Assembly: GCA_016700415.1 (NCBI GenBank)
Contig: CP065018.1
Location: forward strand, 434,001-498,000
DNA: 64,000 nucleotides
Reading direction: 5' to 3'
Origin: Flavobacteriales bacterium
GTDB lineage: Bacteria > Bacteroidota > Bacteroidia > Flavobacteriales_F > PHOS-HE28
The notes under the pieces were generated by a model. The model saw only the letters and a list, made by a program, of their open reading frames with translations, did no database searches and had not been told where the DNA came from. Position numbers and translations under genes: made by a program. This document shows positions 56,920 to 64,000 of the stretch, in pieces. Each line of letters starts with the position of its first letter. The stretch's first letter is position 1.

Positions 56920-58260
56920 ATGCGCATCCTTCTATTTATCTGCCGCATCCTGGTCGGCGCCACGTTCATCATCAGCGGCCTCATTAAGGCCAATGACCCG
57001 GTCGGGTTCAGCATCAAGCTGGAGGAATACTTCGCACCCAGCGCCCTAGGGCTTCCCTGGCTTATTCCCTTCTCGCTCGCGTTGGCCATGCTGGCCTGTT
57101 TGGCCGAAGTGGTGCTTGGTTTTGCCGTGCTGGTCGGCGGACGGATGAAGCTGGCCACGTGGTCCCTGCTGATCCTGACGGTCTTCTTCGGTTGGCTTAC
57201 GGCATACACCGCCACCTGCGATCCACAGGGGAAATATGAGGTCGTCGTGAACGGGATCACGGAGATGCGCGATGTGACCTGCGTTACGGATTGTGGTTGC
57301 TTCGGTGATGCGATGAAGGGTTCGCTGGGCCGGCCCATGACACCGTGGGAGAGCTTTTCCAAGGATATGGCACTACTGGTTTTCGTGCTTCCGCTGTTCT
57401 TCTTCCGCAAGCGGATCAAGTTCAACACGTGGGGGGATGACTTGGCCCTGCTTCCGGTGTCCATGGTGCTGCTGGCCTTTTATTGCTGGGTGTTCGCCTG
57501 GTGGTTCCCATTGCTTTTCGCGGTCGGCGTATTGGCCGGGTACATGGTCATCAAGCGCATGCTGGAAGGCCCCCGGGCGGAATGGGCGGTGGCGGCTTGG
57601 GTCGCGGTGGCCATACTGGCCTTCATGTGGCATTGCTATGCCCATCTGCCGGTCAAGGATTATCGCCCCTATGCCATCGGCAAAAGCATCATCGAGCAGA
57701 AGGAGGAAGCCAAACCACCTGTCAATCTCACCTATGTGAGCTATCGGAACAAGACCACCGGCGAGGAGACGGAATACCTCACTTCGAAGCCCTATCCGTG
57801 GGATGATCCGAACTTTGAGAATGTGCCGAACAGCACCCGTGTGGTGGAGGTGGAGCCGGGGGTCGCTTCACAGGTACAGGACTTCATTCTCTCGGACCGG
57901 GACGGGGAGGATGTGACCGATGATGTGCTGATGGCAGAGGAGCCCGTGCTGCTCGTGGTCGCGAAGACCATCAGCGACACCCGCACTGGCTGCCAGCCGG
58001 CCATCAACAAATTGGCGGAGGCAGCGGAAAAAGCCGGGTGGAAGGTGTACGGGTTGACCAGCAGCTCTTACGATGAATCCGAGGAATTCCGCCATGCCAA
58101 CCAAAATATGTTCGATTTCCTCACCTGTGATGAGGTGACATTGAAAACGATGATCAGGAGCAATCCCGGAGTAGTTGTGCTTCAGCACGGAACGGTTCGC
58201 GGCAAGTGGCATTGCAACGACATCCCCTCCTTCGCGAAAGCCGGAAAAGCACTCCGGTGA
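56920..58260 (+). CDS. BT_3928-type DoxX-family membrane protein with thioredoxin-like C-terminus
   Basis: A 446-residue protein. The N-terminal DoxX/MauE-like four-helix membrane part (about 1-150) has RILVGATFIISGLIKANDPVGF and a cysteine pair in VTDCGCFGDAMKGSLGRPMTPWESF. Further helices run to about residue 245. The C-terminal soluble domain (about 300-446) looks like a thioredoxin fold (VQDFILSDRDGEDVTD, VLLVVAKTI, WKVYGLTSSS, NPGVVVLQHGTV), but the usual CxxC is absent. The family is found next to tpiA in Bacteroidota, as here (100 bp upstream). It probably handles redox or quinone chemistry; unproven. A TAAATTCG box at 56854-56861 may drive it. Confidence 0.85.
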   Translation: MRILLFICRILVGATFIISGLIKANDPVGFSIKLEEYFAPSALGLPWLIPFSLALAMLACLAEVVLGFAVLVGGRMKLATWSLLILTVFFGWLTAYTATCDPQGKYEVVVNGITEMRDVTCVTDCGCFGDAMKGSLGRPMTPWESFSKDMALLVFVLPLFFFRKRIKFNTWGDDLALLPVSMVLLAFYCWVFAWWFPLLFAVGVLAGYMVIKRMLEGPRAEWAVAAWVAVAILAFMWHCYAHLPVKDYRPYAIGKSIIEQKEEAKPPVNLTYVSYRNKTTGEETEYLTSKPYPWDDPNFENVPNSTRVVEVEPGVASQVQDFILSDRDGEDVTDDVLMAEEPVLLVVAKTISDTRTGCQPAINKLAEAAEKAGWKVYGLTSSSYDESEEFRHANQNMFDFLTCDEVTLKTMIRSNPGVVVLQHGTVRGKWHCNDIPSFAKAGKALR

Positions 58261-58360
58261 GGCACCCGGTCTTTACGGCATCATCGTTGACAAACTGCTT
58301 GCGCGGTCGTCGGCGCAAAGATCCTTGCGGCGATCTTTGTATCTCAAAAGACGGATGTAG

Positions 58361-59143
58361 ATGAGCGCGAGGACCATAGTGGCGGGGAATTGGAAAATGC
58401 ACACGGACGTCGCAGATTCTGCCAACCTGTTGGATGCCGTAGCGGCTTGGTGCGCCGCACATCCGGGTTCCGTGGAAGTCATCGTGGCACCGCCGTTCCC
58501 ATTCCTCGCCACGGCCATAGCGCGGGCCTCCAAAACCGGTGGAGCCATCGTCATCGCTGCGCAGAATTGCCATCAGGAAGAGCAAGGTGCGTTCACCGGA
58601 GAGGTGAGCGTACCCATGTTGAAGTCCCTCGGCGTGGGGGCCTGCATCGTGGGGCATAGTGAACGGCGCGAGTTCTTCGGGGAGACGGATGTCCTCATAG
58701 GGCGAAAGGTCGTCGCGCTTTTGAAGCACGGTCTTCAACCGATATACTGCTGCGGGGAGCGGAGGGAAGACCGCGAAGAAGGTCGCTATCTTGACGTGAT
58801 CTCCACCCAGCTGCACAGTGCCCTTGGCTCGCTTCCGCCCAAGGATCTCGCGAAGATCATCGTAGCTTATGAGCCGGTCTGGGCGATCGGTACGGGACTG
58901 ACAGCCTCACCTGAACAGGCTCAGGAGATACATGCCTTCATCCGTGCCGAATTGCGCGGGTTCATCGGTGATGCGGCGGATGACGTTCCCATACTTTACG
59001 GTGGTTCATGCAACCCGGGCAACGCTGCGGGTCTTTTCGCCGGCAACGACGTCAATGGTGGATTGATCGGTGGGGCCGCACTTGTTGCGGAGAAGTTCAC
59101 GGAACTGGTGCGTATCGCACAGGAGGTGAAGAGCACGGTCTGA
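58361..59143 (+). CDS. tpiA: Triosephosphate isomerase
   Basis: TpiA interconverts dihydroxyacetone phosphate and glyceraldehyde-3-phosphate in glycolysis. The 260-residue barrel has the substrate Lys in VAGNWKMHTD, the electrophilic His in GHSERREFFGE, the catalytic Glu in AYEPVWAIGTG followed by the mobile loop, and the phosphate-binding YGGSCNPGNAAGLF and GGLIGGAAL. All catalytic residues are present. The stop overlaps the prmA start as TGATG. A GATCTTTG box 21 nt upstream may be its promoter. Confidence 0.97.
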   Translation: MSARTIVAGNWKMHTDVADSANLLDAVAAWCAAHPGSVEVIVAPPFPFLATAIARASKTGGAIVIAAQNCHQEEQGAFTGEVSVPMLKSLGVGACIVGHSERREFFGETDVLIGRKVVALLKHGLQPIYCCGERREDREEGRYLDVISTQLHSALGSLPPKDLAKIIVAYEPVWAIGTGLTASPEQAQEIHAFIRAELRGFIGDAADDVPILYGGSCNPGNAAGLFAGNDVNGGLIGGAALVAEKFTELVRIAQEVKSTV

Positions 59144-59973
59144 TGCGCTACACAGAGGTCAACTTCTTGGTCAATCCCGTGGAGCCTTGGCGCGATGTGC
59201 TGATGGTGGAGTTGACCGAGGTCGGTTATGAGGGCTTCGAGGAGACCGCGCACGGGATAAAGGCGTTCATACCGACCGCCGAATTTGACCCCTCCGTCCT
59301 GCGGTCTTTGCTGGTCCCGAAGGATCCGCATGTCTCCGTGACCTTTACGGTGCATGAAGTTCCGGAAATAAACTGGAATGCCCGCTGGGAGCAGGAATTC
59401 CAACCGGTTGAAGTGGACGGAAAGGTATTGGTGCGCGCGGAGTTCCACCCGGCGGCACCACCATACGAGCATGAGATCATCATCACCCCGCGAATGGCCT
59501 TCGGTACCGGCCACCACGCCACCACCCGCATGATGGTCAAGGCCATGTTGGCCATGGACCTGCGGGGCAAACGGGTATGTGACCTGGGTTGTGGCACCGG
59601 CGTGCTCGCGATCTTGGCCGAGCGTCTCGGTGCCGCCGAAGTGGTGGCCATTGACCACGATCCCGTCGCCGTGGAAAACGCACGTGACAACGTGGCGATG
59701 AACCATTGTCAGCGCATAGTTGTGGAAAAGGGAGATACCGATCTGGCAAATGGCGCTGGCTATGATGCTATTTTGGCCAATATCGAGCGGAATACATTGG
59801 TACGGTCCATGGTTGACATGGCTGCAGCATTGGCGGCGAACGGAAAACTGCTCTTGAGCGGCTTTGTGCGGGAGGACGGCGAGGTGATGGCCAAGTCCGC
59901 CATGGACGCGGGTTTGAGGCATGTGTTGACACTGGAGGAAGGGGAATGGGCGTTTTCAGAATGGGAAAAATGA
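59143..59973 (+). CDS. prmA: Ribosomal protein L11 methyltransferase
   Basis: PrmA trimethylates several amino groups of ribosomal protein L11. The 276-residue protein has the L11-recognition N-terminal part (about 1-85), then EINWNARWEQEFQPVEV, TPRMAFGTGHHATTRMM, the SAM motif VCDLGCGTGVLAILAE, AIDHDPVAVENA and the catalytic DAILANIERNTL, with a GKLLLSGF strand at the end. It is shorter than E. coli PrmA, as is usual in Bacteroidota. It overlaps tpiA by 1 bp, and the next gene overlaps its stop as ATGA, so the three genes form one operon. Confidence 0.95.
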   Translation: MRYTEVNFLVNPVEPWRDVLMVELTEVGYEGFEETAHGIKAFIPTAEFDPSVLRSLLVPKDPHVSVTFTVHEVPEINWNARWEQEFQPVEVDGKVLVRAEFHPAAPPYEHEIIITPRMAFGTGHHATTRMMVKAMLAMDLRGKRVCDLGCGTGVLAILAERLGAAEVVAIDHDPVAVENARDNVAMNHCQRIVVEKGDTDLANGAGYDAILANIERNTLVRSMVDMAAALAANGKLLLSGFVREDGEVMAKSAMDAGLRHVLTLEEGEWAFSEWEK

Positions 59974-62900
59974 GATCCGGACTGCCGCATATGAAAAGTC
60001 TCTTTGCTTTCCTGTCCGTAGCTGTCTGCCTCATTGCGATGCCCATGACCACCCGGGCGCAGACCGTGGTGTTCACCGATGACCAAGCAGCATACTTGGA
60101 AGAGATCACCGGCTTCTTGACAAGCGCGAATAAAAAAGAAGGTTCGGCCTTCATCGAGAACGTGTTCGCACCGTTTTGGAACGGAGGCTTTCTGGGCAAT
60201 GAGCAGCGTTCACGTCTGGTGTCCATCTCCAATGTGATGAGCAAGAAGCGCTTCCGGGCCATCCCGGATTTCATGGACATGCTCACCACCGTGTCCGATT
60301 TCCCCGGACACGGCCACGACCAAGCGGAATTCGATGCCTGGATGAAGGGATCGACGCAAGCAGGGAATTCATCGCGCAAGCAGGACCTGTCCGATTATCT
60401 GGAAATGAGCAAGGGGCTTATTTCCGGCAACATCCTGTACCAAAGTGCAGGATTCACGTGGCGTTCCCGTGCGGACAAGTTCACCTTCACCTTCGATACC
60501 GTCCCCAAAGCGGTCTTTGGGAACACCGATCTGGTATGGGCTTCCAAGTCCGACAGCTCCATTATTGCGGGAACTAGCGGCACGTATTATCCGCTATCGA
60601 ACATGTGGGAGGGGAAAGGGGGAACGCTCACTTGGCAAAGGGCAGGGCTGCATCCGGGATCGACGTTCGTGAGGTGGGAGCACAAGTTCGCCTTGCTCCT
60701 AAAGACCACGGAGGTCCGCATTGATAGCGTGAACCTCACCGATCCGTACTTCGAAAGGCCCTTGCTCGGCACAGTGGTGGACAAGCTGCGGGCGAATGTC
60801 ACGGAAAGCTCGGCCAGCTATCCCCGGTTTGAAAGCTATGACCTGCGGAAGCGGATCAACGACATCGTCACCGGGGTCGATTTCGAAGGCGGCTTCACCT
60901 TGCAGGGCGCCAAGTTGCAAGGCTATGGCACCAAGGAGGAACCCGCCTCGCTTACTTTCAAAAGGGAAGGACGCCCCTTCATCATTACTAAGGGACTCGT
61001 ATTTACCATCGAGCCGGACAAAGTGGCCAGTGGGGATGTCGCGGTCACTGTGATGCTGGATAAGGATTCGATCTACCATCCCAGTGTGACGCTGCGTTTT
61101 CTTCGGGAGAAGAAGGAGCTGACCCTGATCAAGCCGGACGAGGGGCTTTCGAAGGGACCGTTCTATGACACCTACCATCAGCTTGATATGTATTTCGAAT
61201 CACTCCGTTGGAAACAAGGAGATCCTTTGGTCCAACTCGGCAACATGCAAGGGACCACCCAGACCCGGACCTCATTTGAGAGTTTTAATTATTTTGAACA
61301 GCGGCGCTTTGCGGCGTTGCTCGGGATCGACGCGATCCATCCCCTTTCAAGGCTTCATGAGTTCAGTAAACAGGCTGGCAACGATTTCTATGCAATGGAT
61401 TATGCAAAGTATTGCAAGTTGCAGATGTCCCAAGTGGAACCCATGCTGATCGACATGGTGAACAAGGGGTTCATTCACTACGACGTGGAGGATAAGCGCG
61501 TCACCATCATGCCTAGGCTCATGCAGCACATCCGGTCAAGTGCGGGCAAGGTGGACTACGATGTGCTGCAATTCAACAGCAACAGTCCGGATGGCGTGAA
61601 CGGGACCATCAACCTGCTCAATAACGACCTGGCACTGAAAGGGGTCTCGCGGATCACCATGAGCGATTCCCAGGATGTGAATATCTATCCGGCGGAGAAG
61701 CTCGTCACCATCAAAAAGGACCGGGACTTCAGCTTCGGCGGTGTGGTGAAGGCCGGTAAGCTCACCTACTATGGCAAGGAGTATTTCTTCCACTATGAAC
61801 CCTTTGTGATCGACCTGCTGAATGTTGACAGCGTCGGATTCCTGGCGGAGAGCTTCGAGCCCGATGATGAAGGACGGCACAGGCTGGTGAAGGTGAAGAA
61901 CGTGCTGGAGAATGTAACCGGCACGTTGGAGATCGACGCGCCGAGCAACAAGAGCGGTCTGCAACAGAAGAAGTATCCGGAATATCCCAAGTTCAACAGC
62001 ACCAAGGAAAGTTTCGTCTTCTATGACCGGCCCTCGATACAGAACGGGGCTTACAAGCGGGACAACTTCTACTACAAGAGCGATCCCTTCGTGATCGACA
62101 GTTTGGACAACTTCACCAATGAAGGTCTGAATTTCGACGGCACCTTGATGAGCGCAGGCATCTTCCCCGACATCCGTGAGACTTTGCGCCTCCAGCCCGA
62201 TTATGCCTTGGGCTTCGTGCGCCCCACAGGGGACGGAGGCTTGCCCTTGTATGGCAAGAAGGCCAAATTTTCGCAGACACTTAAACTGGACAACGCCGGT
62301 CTTCATGGCGAGGGGGACCTCCATTTCCTCACCACCATCGCCAGCAGCAAAGACCTGTACTTCACGCCCGACACCACGTTCGGCGTGGCGGACACGTTGT
62401 ACAACGGCGCTGCCTCAAGCCCCACCATGAACGTGCCCACGGTGCAGGCTTCCAACGTGTTCCTGCGCTTGGAACCCGCCAAGGACGTGCTGCTTGCCCG
62501 CAATCTGGGGGCGCCCATGGTCATGTATGACAAGCAGGCTTATCTCTACGGAAAGACCGAGCTCAGCCCACAGGGTATGAGCGGCGCGGGTCTGGTGGAT
62601 TTCACCAACGCCACGCTCAGTTCACGGCTGTTCGACTTCAAGACCATGACGGTGCATGCGGACACGAGCGACTTCAGGCTCACCGAGGGTGATACGGCCA
62701 GCATCGCTTTCCGGACGGACAACGTGAACGCCACCGTGAAACTCGATGAGCGCATCGGCGAGTTCGTCAGCAACGGTACGGAAACCAAGGTGGAATTCCC
62801 ATACAACCAGTACATCTGCTTCATGGACCGCTTCAAGTGGTACATGGACCAAGGCGATATCGAACTGGAGAGCGACCGCACCGCTTCCGCCGGAAACGAG

Positions 62901-64000
62901 GACCTACAGCTTTCCGGCAGCAATTTCATCAGTGTCAACCCCGATCAGGACTCGCTCCGGTTCATGGCCCCCAAGGCCCGGTATGACCTGAAGAAGCACC
63001 TGATCACGGCCAATGAGGTCCAGTACATCCGTGTCGCCGACGCGTTGATCACTCCGGACAGCATGATGGTGCGCATCGGGCGGAACGCGAAGATGGACCC
63101 GCTGACCAACGCCACGGTCACCGCCAACTTCGTGAACAAGTACCACACCATTCATGATGCCACCGTGAACATCGCTGCGCGCAAGCAGTATAGCGGTTCC
63201 GGCACGTACGACTACAAGGATGAGACCGGGAAGATCTTCCCGATCAACATGAACAACATCAACGTGGACACCACCTATCAGACCTATGCACGGGGCAGGG
63301 TGGCACAGGATGAAGGATTCCAGCTCAGCCCGGCCTTCGACTTCTTCGGGGACGTACTGCTCTTGGCATCCAACAAGGAGCTCAGTTTCACCGGCAACAC
63401 GCGCATCCTGCAAGACTGCGCTGGCATTTCCAGGAACTGGATGGGCTTCACGGGTGAGATCGACCCGGCGGAGGTCTTCATTCCGGTGAGCGATTCCCTG
63501 GTCGATGCCCAGGGATTCCCCATCGGTGCGGGCATCTATATGACCAAGGACGATCCGTTCACCACTTATGGGACCTTCCTGAGCCGCAAAGAGGACAAGG
63601 CGGACCGGGACATCATCAGCGCCAAGGGCCTGCTCTTTTATGACAAGCCGAGCAAGTCCTACCTGATCTCCAACAAGGACAAGATCCGCCAGCGCAACCT
63701 GCCCGGGAACCTTGTGGGCCTGAGCACGACCACCTGCGTATTGACCGGCGACGGACACATCAGCCAAGGCGTCGATCTGGGGCAGGTGCAAGTGGATGCG
63801 TATGGTGAGCTGGAATACCGCGGCGACAGCGCCAAGACCACCACGCATGTCACGCTCTTGGCGGATTTCCCTTTCTTGGACAATGCCCTGGAAAAAATGG
63901 TCGCCGACATTGCCGCCTATCCGGAACAAAAGCAGGTGGACCTGTCCAAGACACCGTATGAACGTGCCATCCGTGAAGTGCTCGGCAAGGAGAAAAGCGA
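59970..64000 (+). CDS. Very large secreted protein of unknown function (incomplete, at least 1343 codons)
   Basis: The frame is open from the ATG at 59970, which overlaps the prmA stop, through the right edge. A second in-frame ATG at 59991 gives a cleaner signal peptide (MKSLFAFLSVAVCLIAMPM, then TTRAQ). The mature sequence is beta-rich with repeated short strands and motifs such as GVDFEGGFTLQGAKLQGYG, GVSRITMSDSQDVNIYP, FTNATLSSRLFDFKTMTVHAD and SGSGTYDYKDETGKIFPIN, which suggest a long beta-helix or beta-sandwich array. No named domain is recognised, and any T9SS tail would lie beyond the window. Position after tpiA-prmA implies cotranscription with housekeeping genes, so it is probably conserved in the lineage. 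Confidence 0.8.
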   Translation, partial: MRSGLPHMKSLFAFLSVAVCLIAMPMTTRAQTVVFTDDQAAYLEEITGFLTSANKKEGSAFIENVFAPFWNGGFLGNEQRSRLVSISNVMSKKRFRAIPDFMDMLTTVSDFPGHGHDQAEFDAWMKGSTQAGNSSRKQDLSDYLEMSKGLISGNILYQSAGFTWRSRADKFTFTFDTVPKAVFGNTDLVWASKSDSSIIAGTSGTYYPLSNMWEGKGGTLTWQRAGLHPGSTFVRWEHKFALLLKTTEVRIDSVNLTDPYFERPLLGTVVDKLRANVTESSASYPRFESYDLRKRINDIVTGVDFEGGFTLQGAKLQGYGTKEEPASLTFKREGRPFIITKGLVFTIEPDKVASGDVAVTVMLDKDSIYHPSVTLRFLREKKELTLIKPDEGLSKGPFYDTYHQLDMYFESLRWKQGDPLVQLGNMQGTTQTRTSFESFNYFEQRRFAALLGIDAIHPLSRLHEFSKQAGNDFYAMDYAKYCKLQMSQVEPMLIDMVNKGFIHYDVEDKRVTIMPRLMQHIRSSAGKVDYDVLQFNSNSPDGVNGTINLLNNDLALKGVSRITMSDSQDVNIYPAEKLVTIKKDRDFSFGGVVKAGKLTYYGKEYFFHYEPFVIDLLNVDSVGFLAESFEPDDEGRHRLVKVKNVLENVTGTLEIDAPSNKSGLQQKKYPEYPKFNSTKESFVFYDRPSIQNGAYKRDNFYYKSDPFVIDSLDNFTNEGLNFDGTLMSAGIFPDIRETLRLQPDYALGFVRPTGDGGLPLYGKKAKFSQTLKLDNAGLHGEGDLHFLTTIASSKDLYFTPDTTFGVADTLYNGAASSPTMNVPTVQASNVFLRLEPAKDVLLARNLGAPMVMYDKQAYLYGKTELSPQGMSGAGLVDFTNATLSSRLFDFKTMTVHADTSDFRLTEGDTASIAFRTDNVNATVKLDERIGEFVSNGTETKVEFPYNQYICFMDRFKWYMDQGDIELESDRTASAGNEDLQLSGSNFISVNPDQDSLRFMAPKARYDLKKHLITANEVQYIRVADALITPDSMMVRIGRNAKMDPLTNATVTANFVNKYHTIHDATVNIAARKQYSGSGTYDYKDETGKIFPINMNNINVDTTYQTYARGRVAQDEGFQLSPAFDFFGDVLLLASNKELSFTGNTRILQDCAGISRNWMGFTGEIDPAEVFIPVSDSLVDAQGFPIGAGIYMTKDDPFTTYGTFLSRKEDKADRDIISAKGLLFYDKPSKSYLISNKDKIRQRNLPGNLVGLSTTTCVLTGDGHISQGVDLGQVQVDAYGELEYRGDSAKTTTHVTLLADFPFLDNALEKMVADIAAYPEQKQVDLSKTPYERAIREVLGKEKS

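Noticed and set aside
62904..63929. Minus-strand 341-codon frame
   Set aside because: Antisense to the large exported protein, which keeps an unbroken frame with a signal peptide.

Overview
This window is a stretch of a GC-rich Bacteroidota chromosome, most likely an uncultured Flavobacteriales-like lineage. The evidence is taxonomic by gene content. There are type IX secretion (T9SS) C-terminal sorting domains, a gliding-motility-type (CHU_C) adhesin, GEVED and GWxTD proteins, a BT_3928-type DoxX protein next to tpiA, and the Bacteroidota -7 promoter signature TAnnTT(T/C)G in place of Shine-Dalgarno sites. No tRNA, rRNA, CRISPR array, integrase or intact insertion sequence was seen.

Layout. 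1-2173: start of prfC and a secreted sugar-dehydrogenase-like T9SS protein. 2174-3238: a gene-poor patch of short inverted and direct repeats. 3290-17489: two giant secreted mosaic proteins (2786 and 1739 aa) on the minus strand. They share a near-identical tail of about 2.4 kb and matching GGGCCG terminators. 17808-25435: housekeeping genes (miaE, cinA, rpmB, PAP2 phosphatase), a sorbosone-dehydrogenase-like gene with a universal stress protein, an AT-hook protein, and the selenium pair selU-selD. 25737-30882: GWxTD protein, an RlmI-like methyltransferase, an AI-2E-type permease operon and a YtxH protein. 31079-34773: divergent cyanophycinase (cphB) and cyanophycin synthetase (cphA). 35009-38556: a hybrid histidine kinase translationally coupled to a receiver-adenylate cyclase. 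38570-40937: a frameshifted GlsB-type membrane gene, rplS, trmD and a secreted alpha-helical protein. 41034-50135: a WG-repeat protein, a 2100-aa repeat adhesin and a spermidine-synthase-like gene. 50145-54063: two membrane class III cyclases around a propeller-like secreted protein, plus a carboxypeptidase-regulatory-like protein. 54064-64000: folP, DUF1599, BT_3928-type DoxX, tpiA, prmA and a very large secreted protein that runs off the right edge.

How the genes work together. Three themes recur. (1) Surface display: four large or medium T9SS/CHU_C cargo proteins built from tandem modules, some with DNA-level higher-order repeats that must recombine often. (2) cAMP-type signalling: three class III cyclase genes, one at the end of a phosphorelay, two membrane-bound and tail-to-tail, one of them with noncanonical active-site residues. 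(3) Storage and modification metabolism: a cyanophycin make/break pair and tRNA modification enzymes (MiaE, SelU with SelD, TrmD).

The most general new observation is promoter architecture. At eight genes the -7 motif ends only 4-6 nt before the start codon. This predicts that these mRNAs are leaderless, and it also settles several otherwise ambiguous GTG or ATG starts. A second general feature is that convergent genes here repeatedly overlap or abut at their stop codons.
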